A DNA stretch of 64,000 bases from Petrosia ficiformis (lineage: Eukaryota > Porifera > Demospongiae > Haplosclerida > Petrosiidae). The stretch spans positions 312,001 through 376,000 of the forward strand of contig OX345644.1 in assembly GCA_947044365.1 (NCBI GenBank), in the 5' to 3' direction. Under the pieces are notes generated by a model that was not told where the DNA came from, ran no database searches, and saw only the letters and a list, made by a program, of their open reading frames with translations. Of this stretch, positions 33,329-48,597 are shown in pieces. Each line of letters opens with the position of its first letter. Position 1 is the stretch's first letter. Made by a program: the position numbers and the translations under genes.

Positions 33329-36300
33329 ATGGATGAGGAAGAAAGAGATGAAGGGTCTAGAGCAGGTACGTTAGCTTTTTTTGATGAAGACGAAGACAAG
33401 GAAGAGGAAGAAGAAGAATCTCCTGCAAAACTAAAGGATGATGTGAGAGTGTCTGTTTTAAGCTGTACTAAACAAGGAACTGATTGGGCTTATCAAATAA
33501 AAGTGGGAGTGGCTCCCTAATACACGTGCTAACATGTATCACGTGTTTCTCTTGTTACCATAGGTAACATTCAGTGGTGAAGAACGAGAACTGCAACGAT
33601 GGTACAAAGACGTACAATGGCTGCACAGATCGCTCACTCGTAATATTGACATTGGAGGTTTCATTGTACGTCACAATCACTCACATGACAATATCACATG
33701 ATAATCACATGTCAATATTTATAGCTCCCACCTATGCCCGATAATCCATCAAATCTTCCTGACCTCCCAGCAGCAGCAATCATTGGTAAGAATTATCATA
33801 TATTTATTCTGGTATATATGTAGCCCGAGTGCAAATAATTGCCAAGCCACACCCCTTTGCTGGATAGTGTCACGTGATTGACCGTTCCTCTTCAAAACAA
33901 TGATGTTTATATTATATATATATATATATACATGTAGGTACTGAAGGAGAAGCCATGTTTGGAGGTCTAAATAGACGACATTGTCTTCGTATGGAAAAGT
34001 AAGGTTTCTAATTAATGCCCATGCCACCTCAAGACTCATACTCATTCCATGGTTTAGGTTTCTGAATGCATTAGCTGCCCATAGATTTTTTAGTGAGAAC
34101 CATATGGTCAATAGCTACCTCATTAGTCCTCAATTGAGTACTATGATAAAAGATCAAGAGAAATTAGGATCTGGTACCATGTGGGCTCATCTAAGTAAAG
34201 TGTATTCGGATTATCAACTTGGAAAAATACAGGTCTGTGTGTATGTGTATGTCTGTCAGAGATTTTGATAAGATCTTATGGCGCACCATTGGCCCAAAGA
34301 GCTTCTTATTCGACACTTCACAGTTCTGACTATACAGTCACTAACACTATTAACTCTTTGTTAATTGGCATATTAATTCCACACACACTAACCATTGTTG
34401 AACCAATTTGGCCCATGCTTCCAAACATATCAAAAACTCTGGTGTATGTGTGTGATATACATACTGGAACTTATGTATATATTCAATATTACAGGACCCA
34501 GATGAGTCAATGGACTTGTTTTTGAAGTATGTCAACAGTACCATACCTGTCTTGAAATCTGCATATGAGGTATATACAGTAGTATATATGTAAATTATAA
34601 TTATAACATAACTATATATTTTATAGACTTCATCTACATATATTTTCAAATGCCAAAGTAAGTTATATATGTATCTATCTATCTATCTATCAATTCCTTT
34701 ATCTATTTATGTATAATATAGATTTGGCTAATCGTTATACTGATGTTAGAACTGAATTACGAAACCTTGCTGCTGTTGATACAAACAAAGCAGCTGTCCG
34801 GTAGGTACTCCATCTATTTATCCCTTAAAACTACATCTATTCATCCATATGCCAATTAACCATTCATCCCCTTTTATTAAGGCATTGTGGATTTTAGTTA
34901 ATTAAAATATAACTAACTAAAATTGAGATTGGCAAGCACTGGGCAGTTAACTAAAACTCTATTAGCTGTGGTGTGGAAACAGCCAGTCATACAGGACTGA
35001 TAAATCTAGTGAATGTCTGGTAAATTGAAACTGAACTGTATACAAAGTATATGGGGAGCAGGACAAAAGTATTGACCAACATGTCCAGTAGCTGACTCAA
35101 TAATTCCATATAGCTGCTTGTAGTATTTACATTATTAATGCTACAACTGAAAGTAATCATCATTTTCATAATATCCCAATAGCTCTGAAACTCAAATGGC
35201 TGAGGTAATTCTAGATATTAGCATTACAGAGGCACTAATGTCATTAGATGGAGCTCTGACAGTGGCTGCTACATTCTCTCATCAGACACATTATTTTATT
35301 GAATGTAAAGATATGTTATTACGTCGTGTGGCTGTACTACAAGCTCTTTTGAATGCCACTAATTATCTTGATAAAGCTAAACCAGAGAAAAAGGAAATGG
35401 TAAGAAATGGTGTTTTAGTTAACTATAACTAATATCCCTTTTAGTAAGGTATTGTGACTTTTAGTTAACTAAACTATAACTAAATTACAAGTCTATTGTA
35501 ATAACTATAACTATAACCCCTTTTAGTAAGGTATTGTGACTTTTAGTTAACTAAATTACAAGTCTATTGTAATAACTATAACTAAAACCCCTTTTAGTAA
35601 GGTATTGTGACTTTTAGTTAAATATAACTATAACTAAATTACAAGTCTATTGTAATAACTATAACTAAAACCCCTTTTAGTAAGGTATTATGACTTTTAA
35701 TTAAATATAACTATAACTAAATTACAAGTCTATTGTAATAACTATAATGAACATTGGCTATGGATTACTACATGTATGACCAGGTATGAGGTCAAATACA
35801 TGTGTAAGGACTTGCGTAAAGTACAAGTACTAATGTAGCCATGTCTGACTATAACTAGTTTGATAAACTAGTCATACTATAACTAAAAGCGGTTGCTATA
35901 GTCAAACTAAACAACACTGTATAGTGTGAGGAAGGTGGATATATAGATAGAGAGGTTTCAAAAATTAAAGATTATTGTTAATCAATAATAATTTTTGTCT
36001 TCACAGGCTGAGAAGACAAAAGAGAAGTTTGAAGTTCAATTTAATTCCATCAGTAAAACAGCTCAAGCTGAGGTACTCTATAGTTATAAAAATATAATTA
36101 TATATAATATATTGATATATGAATAATGCTAATGATAGTCATGTGATATTATTAGTTGCATTTCTCTGTGTTGTGGACGCTATTATCAGAACCTCATGAT
36201 AGTGTTGTGATATCTCAGTACCAGGCATGTTTATAGATTGCTATACAGATGGACAAAGATATATCATAAGACAAATGCAACTTTTGACAAGACATCTATC

Positions 36301-36336
36301 TATCTGTTTATCTTATCTATCTATCTATCTATCTGT

Positions 36337-36400
<64 letters not shown>

Positions 36401-36552
36401 TTGTCTATCAGGTGCAAGAGTTTGAGAAACAGTATCGTACTAGTCTAAAAAGCTCTATATTGTCATATACAGAGGCTCAAATAGCACATGGCAAACGAAC
36501 AGTAGAGAGTCTTGCCAGGATTAGAGATACTTTGATGAACCAGGTGGATTAA
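33329..36552 (+). CDS. PX-BAR sorting nexin, SNX5/6/32-like
   Basis: Membrane-bending coat protein of endosomal recycling (ESCPE-1/retromer-linked family). Eleven exons: 33329-33502, 33564-33665, 33725-33785, 33938-33998, 34058-34232, 34495-34569, 34627-34657, 34722-34800, 35183-35399, 36007-36072, 36412-36552; 393 residues. An acidic N-terminus precedes the PX domain (about 30-150) with WYKDVQWLHRSL, GGFIVPPMPDNP and MEKFLNALAAHRFF. The C-terminal part is a predicted BAR coil, with LLRRVAVLQALLNATNYLDK and TAQAEVQEFEKQY. The WLH and IVPP-P pattern and the C-terminal helix resemble SNX5/6/32. The PX insert is shorter than in vertebrates, so the exact subfamily is uncertain. Confidence 0.88.
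34257..34441. mobile_element. hAT-like MITE family A, copy 3
   Basis: Ends CAGAGATTTTGATAAG and ATATCAAAAACTCTG; inside are GGCGCACCATTGGCCCAAAG and ACTATTAACTCTTTGTTAAT. Somewhat degraded; no clean target duplication. It lies in the SNX intron before exon 6. Confidence 0.82.
35405..35895. repeat. TAACTA-family interspersed repeat, copy 2
   Basis: Four tandem rounds of about 80-100 bp with blocks CCCCTTTTAGTAAGGTATTG, TGACTTTTAGTTAA and TAAATTACAAGTCTATTGTA. Same family as 23185 and 43733; a fragment also lies near 34885-34935. It occupies the SNX intron after exon 9. Confidence 0.88.
36295..36408. repeat. (CTAT)n microsatellite ending at an acceptor
   Basis: CTAT run that forms the pyrimidine-rich tract just before the acceptor of the last SNX exon at 36412. 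Confidence 0.93.
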
Positions 36553-36644
36553 TGATATAGAGAGAAACTAGTTTTAGTACTTTAGAAATATTATATATAA
36601 AAAATTATTGTGTGAATTATTAATTTCAACCTATCATTTTTATA

Positions 36645-37573
36645 TTATTTTGCTGGCCTATCTTCCTCTAAAATTTGTCCTGTTCTTTCTTGTTGGTGAG
36701 GAAGAAGAGATGGTATGAGGTGTTTCCAACGCTTTGGTGGCCATAAGATACGAGTCACTTGTCCGCAAACCAGACCCACAGACACCTAATGAATATCATT
36801 ATAACTTATTCAATTATAATTATACTACTAACTGGTCCAAAGAAGTTACTGTCTTGACTATTACGAATATTATCTCCTTCAACCCAGCAATGACCTTCAG
36901 GTATTTTAACATGATGAAGCTTGTGTCTCTGAGTTCTGATTAGAATATAGAGGATCATATATACAAGTACACACACACACGTACATAAATAGTTCATATA
37001 CAATATGTATGTACAGTCATACATAATTATGTATGTATATGTACTATATTGTGTAATACTAATTAGTCTGTAAGTACTCTATGTATGTATATATGTACGT
37101 ACGTACATATGAATGTATGTATGTGTGTTTGTACATTGTATATACATATGATGTGTGCATAAACTCCATTAACCTTATCACTTCACCTTCAACTGCAATA
37201 ACACGTTTTACAAGTCGTTTCTTTGGATCAATAGGAGAGCTGTAACAAAGTAATGGTAAATGTACCATGTGATAGTCACATGACATACTGACTATAAGCT
37301 AACTATATCACCAGATTTAGGTTTGTAATGTCTAATACGCCATCGATTCATCCATACTCGATCATTTGTCCCTGAATATTCGGGATTCAAAGTGGGCTAT
37401 AAAAGACATAGTCACATGATCAACTTGCATGAATCACATGACATACCGACCCTCATTGATCGACCAGTTATTACACTTATAGCTCCAACCTCATCAAAAA
37501 ATGTTGCAACTACAGGAACAACTATTACAGCTCCATAAATAAAATGTTTAACTATATCATAGGAGAGAATCAT
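36645..37573 (-). CDS. IMMP2L: IMMP2L, mitochondrial inner membrane protease subunit 2
   Basis: Signal-peptidase-like serine protease that trims presequences in the mitochondrial intermembrane space. Five exons: 37451-37573, 37293-37396, 37174-37239, 36833-36935, 36645-36785; 178 residues (human 175). An N-terminal membrane segment (GAVIVVPVVATFF) is followed by the catalytic serine in GRSMRPTLNPEYSG and the catalytic lysine in VKRVIAVEGE. Then come VKIPEGHCWVEGDN, DSNFFGPVS and the diagnostic RILWPPKRWKHLIPSL. The donor after the second exon is GTCAGT, chosen because it keeps the frame and yields DIVSLYSPIDPKK. Confidence 0.93.
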
Positions 37574-37793
37574 TCCACATGTCAGCCACACCCTAATTAA
37601 TTAAAAATTAATGCAGTTAATTAAGTTTTAATAATGAATAATTAATTTGAAGATACAGTACTTGTTGTGTGGTCTTTATAATTATAATCATTATCACTGG
37701 TAAGGGGCCAGGGGCACTGCATTATTAATTAATTAAGTTTAATTATGGGTGGGTTGGTTGCCACGCCTTTTAATTTATGCTTGGTTACCAAAG
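37574..37793. promoter_or_regulatory. Divergent promoter, IMMP2L / PDHB
   Basis: 220 bp between opposite start codons, AT-rich with several TTAATTAA palindromes. Two mitochondrial genes share it. Confidence 0.5.
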
Positions 37794-40688
<2,895 letters not shown>

Positions 40689-40796
40689 GGATTACAGACA
40701 TACATAGCAGTACTATCTTAGATTGTAGAAACAGCTGTTGTATTTTTTGGCACTTGCTTTCAAGTATAAATTAGTTTTTAATGTTATTTATTATTA

Positions 40797-40806
40797 AGTT
40801 AATAAA
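40797..40806 (+). terminator. Probable PDHB polyadenylation signal
   Basis: AATAAA at about 40801, 113 bp after the PDHB stop codon, in the 147-bp space before the convergent MRPS25 stop codon. Confidence 0.5.
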
Positions 40807-40835
40807 ATATTTCACAATGATGAATTTATTTCACA

Positions 40836-42414
40836 TCATGCCGATCCTTTATTGTGCCATTTATGTTCTACATTAGGAATGGGTACCAGTCTAGGACATG
40901 GTACCTGTCCCGGAATCTCACAAATACATAAATATCCTTTTCTTGCATCACCAAAGTTAGCTGGATTGCTACCAGTAGCTGCTTCCTCTTGTTGAACTTG
41001 AGACCTGTGTGAGAAATGATATGAGAAAGATTAGCTGGAAGAAGTAGGTATGTAAATATATAGTAGAGGTACATAAATACATAAAGAAAGATAGTTATAT
41101 AAACAAGATGAAAGGATTAGATAGATAGATACACAGATATTTATAAATAGATGAAGGTAAAGATAGATACATTAACAGATACATAGATAATGAAACATAG
41201 ATGGATACATTGACAGAGATATATAGATAGATGATGAAAGAGATAGATACATCAACAGATACATAGATACATTGATAGATAGATAGATGATGGAAAAGAA
41301 AGATACATTGACAAATAGATAGATATGTTGATAGATACACTGGTGTGGAAATAGCATACATACAGGACATTGTCCGATACATCTAGTGAATGTCTGGTAA
41401 ATTGAAACTAAACTGTATACAAAGTATATAGGGAGCAGGACAAGAGTGGTGAAAATAGGTCAAAATGTCTGGCAGTCGGTTCACTATTTCCACACCCCTG
41501 GATAGATATGTTGATAGATAGATAGATAGATGATGAAAGAGATAGATACATCAACAGATACATAGATACATCAACAGACAGATAGATATGTTGATAGATA
41601 GAAAGATAGATGATGAAAGAAATAGATACATAGATAGATAGATATGTTGATAGATAGATAGATGATGTAAAAGGTAGATACATTGACAGATACTCACTCA
41701 AGTTTTCCAGCGACAGATTTCAGTTCTGATAATATAAAATCACTTTTCTTATCCTCACAATCAATCATAACTTTTTGTCCATCGTTAAAATATACAACAA
41801 TGTGAGGAAACTGTGATAGTTCTTTCAACGGAAGGAATTGTACCTTGGGATTCTTATATTGTATTTGTGGTAGGTGCTCACCAAGAAAATGTCTGAAAAT
41901 ATCGTTAGAATTATCTTAAAATACATATAATTACATACAAATACACAATATGAATACTGCTACTATCAATACCATAGTAGTATTGTAACTAAATGATATC
42001 GTCATTTGGTATTTCAAGTAGCTTATATAGTTCCACTCTAAAACCAATATTCAGATCAGGTTTGGGAATGAAAATGTATATATAAGACGTTTAATAAGGT
42101 AAGTGTCAGTACATTGTAGCCAGAAGAATAGGCTATGGTTTTGTATTTATGATACATGCATTGGTCTAGCAAGTCAGACTCCTACCCTTTTTGAGATCAG
42201 GCTAAAGAGGAGTCTGGCTTGTGACACTAAGTATGCACTTCCATACAACTCATTTGATAATTCATTATTATTGTGTTACTAACCTTACTCCAATGCTAGA
42301 TTTACCTACAGCATTATATCTAACAGTGACAACTTTAACCGCATTCTTGAGATGTAGATTACCTCTTGATAGAAACTCCAGTGTCCTTCTGTAAGGGAAC
42401 TTACCCTTAGGCAT
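40836..42414 (-). CDS. MRPS25: MRPS25, mitochondrial ribosomal protein mS25
   Basis: Small-subunit mitoribosomal protein. Three exons: 42284-42414, 41698-41892, 40836-41004; 164 residues (human 173). Conserved blocks: [79 protein letters not shown] and [13 protein letters not shown]. The Cys residues in [12 protein letters not shown] are those of the family. The start codon is 64 bp from the POGLUT1 start codon. Confidence 0.94.
41090..41695. repeat. GATA/GATACATC array in MRPS25 intron 2
   Basis: GATAGATA repeats with a higher-order unit GATGATGAAAGAGATAGATA then CATCAACAGATACATAGATA, interrupted near 41345-41505 by non-repeat DNA that resembles 34975-35100 (TCTAGTGAATGTCTGGTAAA, TTGAAACTAAACTGTATACA), an interspersed repeat. 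Confidence 0.88.
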
Positions 42415-42478
42415 CCTGTGGCAGGTACTACACACGTGGAAGGGGTGTGTTTACAAGCAACACAGGCTTGCATGCAAA
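42415..42478. promoter_or_regulatory. Very short divergent promoter, MRPS25 / POGLUT1
   Basis: 64 bp between opposite start codons, containing CACACGTGGAAGGGGTGTGT (an E-box-like CACGTG). Shortest intergenic gap in the window. Confidence 0.55.
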
Positions 42479-45400
42479 ATGGATAAACTCTATTTAATAT
42501 TTAGACACTGTGTTGTGATATTTCTAGTTTTGCATGCTAAAAGAACAGCAATTGTGGCAGAGGATGTGTGTAATAACAAGGTGGATTGTCCAATGCAAGT
42601 TGTGCCAGTCACTGCTGGACTGACTGATAAGCCCCACCCCAGGTTTGGTTCTGCAAACTATTCAGATTATTTAAATACAATTCAATATCAGTGGGAGCTG
42701 TATCCTTCAGAGGAGGAGAGAGGGAGTGGAGATTGTGCAGCTCATTATGATGGTGTGATAGAAAACGATTTAAAAGTTTGGAAAGAAAGCAATGGAATTA
42801 GTCATGCTGAATTTGATGAATCCAAGATATTAGGATTGCATTACAAAATTATTAATCACACACTATATCGACAGAGACAGTGTGTGTTTGATCAACGGTG
42901 TAAAGGAGTTGAGCATTTTATATTAGAGATTATTAAAGAACTTCCTAATATGGAAATAATTATTAACGTATTTGATAATCCTAAAGTAAGTTGATACTAT
43001 TATTAGAATTCTATATTTAGATACGCATAACTATAGAAATATTGCATTATTAAAATTCTATTTTTAGATATAAATGTAATGAACTGTTGTATTTAAAAAT
43101 AGTTGTTTTTCACTGTTATATAGGAGTTACCTGGTATGCTGTTACTATTGTTAGGAATAATGCTGTTACTATTTTTAGATTTATACAGTAGTTACCCGGT
43201 ATGCTGGTACTATTTTTAGATTTATACAGAGATAATAATAGTAATGCTGTTACTATTTTTAGATTTATACAAAGATAATAATAGTAATGCTGTTACTATT
43301 TTTACAGGAGTAATAATACTAATGCTGTTACTATTTTTAGATTTATACAAAGATAATAATAGTAATGCTGTTACTATTTTTAGATTTATACAAAGATAAT
43401 AATAGTTACTATTTTTAGATTTATACAAAGATAATAATAGTAATGCTGTTACTATTTTTAGATTTATACAAAGATAATAATAGTAATACTGTTACTATTT
43501 TTAGATTTATACAGTAGTTACTTGGTATGCTGGTACTATTTTTAGATTTATAATAATAGTAATGCTGTTACTATTTTAAGATTTATTTCGTTTCTATTTT
43601 TAGTCACACAAACATAATGTACCAAGACCAGTATTTTCATTCAGTAAGGTCAGTATTAACTTTTCGTTTATTAATAAAATATAATTATGTAAAGATATAA
43701 TTATGTAATTATAATTCTTAATCAATTACTTATTAGTCTAGCTAACTATAACTAAAACCCCTTTTAGTAAGACATCGTGACTTAGTTAACTAAACTATAA
43801 CTAAAACCCCTTTTAGTAAGACATTGTGACTTAGTCTAGCTAACTATAACTAAAACCCCTTATAGTAAGACATTGTGACTTAGTTAACTAAACTATAACT
43901 AAAACCCCTTTTAGTAAGACATTGTGACTTAGTTAACTAAACTATAACTAAAACCCCTTATAGTAAGACATCGTGACTTAGTTAACTAAACTATAACTAA
44001 ATTACAATTCTATTGTACTAACTAAAACGAAAATTGGCCAATAATGGGCACTTTTAGTTAAACACTAAAACCCTTTTAGTAAACCTAATAATAATTCAGT
44101 TAAAGGTTTGATAAACTAGTCATACTATAACTATAACTAAATGTGGTCGTTCTAAAACAACGTTACTGATTGTTACAAACAATTATTTCTATCACAAGAC
44201 TTCTCAATATTGGGACATATTATATCCAGCATGGACATTTTGGAGTGGGGGTCCAGCAATATCTATCGAACCTTCGGGTCTTGGACGATGGGATCTCAAG
44301 AGAGAATCAATAAAGAGGTTAATTAAATTAATTATAATTATTGTTTGCCTCACTGGTAATATTGAATTTTCATTGTTAAACCAATAGCTATTATAGCATG
44401 GTACTTATTACATAAATGATAAACAAACTCTCATTACAATTTAGATAAGTAGTGATCCACCCAACCACACACAAAACCATAATAATATTTCAAAAACAAT
44501 ATTGTAATATGGAATTATTCAAAAATCTGTACTAAAATTGTAATATTCTTAGTCGATTAATTCTTATATTAATATTCTATTTTCAGGGAATCTCAAAAAT
44601 GGCCGTGGGAGAGAAAAGAAGGTAAAGCATTCTTCAGAGGATCGAGGTATGTTGGTCTGACAACGAGACAGATTGCTCTTGTGTTTGTGAATGAACAATG
44701 TTTGTGGCATGCTAACATAATACCTAATGTTTAATGTACTGTATCTTTTACAATACACCAAATAGCGTATTAAAAATGACCTCCATAATAATTTATTAGC
44801 CATTTATTAGCCATTTGAGTCTATTAGGGAGCATTACGTATCTATTATGTAAGTCATTCCCTGAACTACTGAGCTGATTTTAGTTGTACACCTTAATCTT
44901 GGTTGCTGGATCGGTACAGTACTTCAGCATTATAAAATTATGAATTGACAAAAATGAAGTGATATTTTATCTAGTATATTTTAGAGGACTCAGAGAGGAT
45001 TATGGGTTCAAATCCAAACTAGTTCCTTTATTCTTTTCAATATTACAACATCTATAAAATTGAGAGTTTGGAGCACTGAATCAAGATTGGGATGGTACCT
45101 TAATCAGCACCAAATGTGATCACCACTTCCACATAACAACCCTACATTATGTGTAGCTAAAGTAAAACACAAAGAAGCTATGCTTATGTAAGGTTGTTAT
45201 GTGGAAGTGGTTAGTTTAATTTGTTTCTAAGAACGTATCATAAGTCATTTATGCAATAAACCTTTCTTTCTCAAATACAGAACTAGCAGCAGAAGAGATC
45301 CTTTAATTCTATTGTCTAGAAATAAACCACATTTAGTTGATGCTGCATATACCAAAAACCAAGCTTGGCAATCAATGAAGGTACAAAATTATATTATAAT

Positions 45401-46178
45401 TGAGGCTCACACTAAGAGTAGGTGTTAATATGCATATATGTGTCGCACGTAATACCACGAGGGTCCTATATGCAGTATATAGGACCTTTAGCATACTATA
45501 TACAATATATTGTATCATGGTGACATCTCCTGTATAGTGTCACATAGAAAGTTTATATACAATATAAACTTAACTCACTACAACAAAGGGATGATGTCAC
45601 CATCATATTATATATATATATATATAATACACATAATATACATATATATGTTATATATAATAATTATGTAGGATACATTGAATGTTGATCCTGCTGTTGA
45701 AGTTCGACTCGAAGATCACTGCAAATATAAGTGAGTATGTAATTGAAAGGATTTAGTATTATTTTAACTCATTACTTCATATATTAGATATCTATTTAAT
45801 TTTCATGGTGTTGCCGCTAGTTTTAGATTTAAACATCTCTTTCTCTGTGGTTCTTTGGTATTTCATGTTGGATCAGAATGGAAGGAATTCTTTTATGATT
45901 CTCTTAAACCATGGATTCATTATATACCAGTACCAATAAACTGTAGCAACATAGAGTGAGCAATCTTCTTACTTTTATTTATGTATGTATGTATTTATGT
46001 ATGTATCTATCTATTATATACATGTATGTATATATGTATGTATGTATATATATGTATTTATGTATGTACGTATATATGTATATATGTATGTATGTGTGTA
46101 TGTATGTATGTATATATGTGTGTATGTATGTACGTATGTATGTACGTATGTATGTACATGTGTATGTATGTATATATG

Positions 46179-46212
<34 letters not shown>

Positions 46213-47717
46213 CGTATATATGTATGTATGTATGTACGTATGTATGTACATATGTATGTACATGTGTATGTATGTATATAAGTATGTATGTATGTATGTA
46301 TGTATGTATGTATGTATGTATGTACGTATATATGTATGTATGTATGTATGTACGTGTGTATGTATGTATGTATGTATGTATGTATGTATGTACGTATGTA
46401 TGTACGTATGTATGTATGTATGTATGTATATAATTATGTATATATGATATGTATATGATACTATTGTATTGTAGAGACTTATTGCACTTTATGGTAGAAA
46501 ATGATGAGATAGCAAACTCAGTGGCCACAAGGTTAGTCATTATCATGTTTAGTGGTTTTTCAAATATAATATATTAATTATAATTTGGTAATTTTATCAT
46601 AACGTTATGTGTTTGGTTAGTACTAATATCACACCCTATTCTATGTTATCCACTTAGTAGCTCGGTTTTGTTAGTGGTCATGTAGATATTGTAAATGATG
46701 GTTTGTTTATTTACTACACGTACAAGTGGATTATTATTCATTATTATATATACTTGGGTATTATGAGTGCTAAAAATCATTAATTACATTATACATATAG
46801 TAATTTGATTTAAATAAAAATGAATATTAATTATGAGACTATAATATGACCACCTTTAGTTGTATGTTAACATTAATTAAACTTTTAATTGCTACTAAAA
46901 ATCCATTATTTGATTTTTTACACATAATTGTTACCATGGTTACCAGTAGCTATCTTATTGAAAAAACCACGATATAATATAAGTTATTTTAATTCAGAAA
47001 GGTCAACAATTGGGCCACATGACTCTATCTGTATACACCCTCTTGAGATCATTTATATACTCTTAACTTCCTCTTGTCTTCCTCTTGGATTATTATCAGA
47101 GGGAGATCTATATTTGACCAACTGTGTACACTATAATTTTAGCTGCCAACTGTACTCATAATATTACATATATATACATACATACATATACATGCATACA
47201 TATAATACATATACATACATATATATATATAATTATACATACATACATAATATATTTATAACATACATCAGGAGCCATCCATACAAAGATACATACATAC
47301 ATACATACATACATACAAAGATACATACATACATACATACATACATACATACATAAATATACATACATACATACATAGTGTACATATATACATACATACA
47401 TATGTACATGTATACATACATACATTTATACATACATACATACATACATTCATACATATATATACATACATACATACATATTGTACATATATACATACAT
47501 ACATACATAGTGTACATATATACATACATACATACATACATACATACATACATACACACATACATACATACATACATACATATATACATACATACATTTA
47601 TACATATATACATACATACATACGTACATGTATACATACATACATTTATACATACATACATACATACATTCATACATATATATATACATACATACATACA
47701 TATTGTACATATATACA

Positions 47718-47753
<36 letters not shown>

Positions 47754-48597
47754 TATATATCCATACATACATACATACATACATAACTTTATAATTAGTT
47801 ATAATTAGTTAACTCATGTCATAATAAATTACTAAATGAGGTTTTATAGTTCGTGTAATTCAATGGAATTATTTTCTCTGATTCCATCAACTCAATCCAT
47901 TGATGAATTAATATCTGCTTCTGTATAGATAGACATTCATAATGTGGTTTAACAAGAGCTGGTTTGAAATTATCGTAGCAGAAAACTTGCAATCCAATTT
48001 CATGACTGATCGATCACATGACTAATCATGTACTAATCACATGATTAATCAGATAACTACGTATGTCATAAGTCTCTAGCAGTGATGGGTGATACCAGAC
48101 CTTTTCATTTCGATACTGAGTAATATTATCAATGGATATTGAATTCGTACTGGAGTGTGCATGTAAACAAATGCTATTTCAATATTATTACACAAATTTT
48201 AATTATTTTTTTATTCATCATCGATGAAAAAAGGTGTGATATTTACTAATACACCCGCAAAGGGTATGGTAGCATCGGTATTAATTTGATCTCTACTCAA
48301 TATCAGGAATCATAGTACATATTAATAATTGAGTACTTTGACATCATGCAGTATTGTCCATCATTAGTCTCTAGGACTCATTTCAGTATAATAACAGATT
48401 ATCATAATAATAATTCCAATTCTTATCATTAATCATTATTATTTTACAGGGGTTTTGAATTCATTTGGAATCATTTGAGACCTGATGATGTAAAATGCTA
48501 TTGGAAGAAACTGTTAATAGAATATGCTAGTCTCATTACATGGAGTGTGGAAAAAGAAAACGAAATGATTATTATTAATAGACGAAAATATTATTGA
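42479..48597 (+). CDS. POGLUT1: POGLUT1 (Rumi), protein O-glucosyltransferase, CAP10 family
   Basis: ER enzyme that adds O-glucose to serine in EGF repeats, as in Notch. Nine exons: 42479-42985, 43604-43648, 44199-44317, 44587-44646, 45281-45380, 45672-45730, 45788-45955, 46475-46531, 48450-48597; 420 residues (human 392). A hydrophobic signal peptide (about 4-20) is followed by CAP10 blocks [125 protein letters not shown] and [20 protein letters not shown]. The C-terminus ends RRKYY and has no KDEL-type retention signal, unlike the human KTEL end. An N-terminal insert of about 60 residues before the CAP10 part is not familiar. Confidence 0.96.
43125..43580. repeat. ~43-bp minisatellite in POGLUT1 intron 1
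   Basis: About nine copies of a unit TTACTATTTTTAGATTTATA plus CAAAGATAATAATAGTAATGC, some shortened or with an extra TACCTGGTATGCTG part. Confidence 0.92.
43733..44165. repeat. TAACTA-family interspersed repeat, copy 3
   Basis: About six rounds of TAACTATAACTAAAACCCCT then TTTAGTAAGACATTGTGACT and TAGTTAACTAAAC. Related to 23185 and 35405. It lies just before POGLUT1 exon 3. Confidence 0.88.
45122..45212. repeat. Foldback element with ~28-bp arms
   Basis: ACCACTTCCACATAACAACC on the left pairs with GGTTGTTATGTGGAAGTGGT on the right, extended by imperfect pairs (CTACATTAT and CTTATGTAAG). About 45 bp loop. In the POGLUT1 intron before exon 5. Confidence 0.82.
45975..46440. repeat. TATG microsatellite in POGLUT1 intron 7
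   Basis: Over 450 bp of TATG, TATATG and TACG units. Overlapping frames on both strands are artefacts. Confidence 0.95.
46532..48449. other. POGLUT1 intron 8 with TACA array 47165-47785
   Basis: Longest POGLUT1 intron (about 1.9 kb). The centre is a TACA microsatellite with repeated ATTGTACATATATACATACA blocks, including a direct duplication of about 230 bp (around 47380-47500 and 47615-47735). The rest is AT-rich DNA with no supported exon. Confidence 0.85.

Noticed and set aside
37749..37793. Upstream in-frame ATG for PDHB
   Set aside because: It adds a non-basic stretch before a good mitochondrial presequence; the ATG at 37794 matches family length.
42170..42226. Small inverted repeat CAAGTCAGACTCCT / AGGAGTCTGGCTTG
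   Set aside because: Only 14-bp arms with one mismatch; too weak to call as an element.
45956..46447. 160-residue Met-Tyr-Val-Cys frames on both strands
   Set aside because: Pure TATG microsatellite translation inside POGLUT1 intron 7; same pattern at 1548, 3543, 26249 and 47233.
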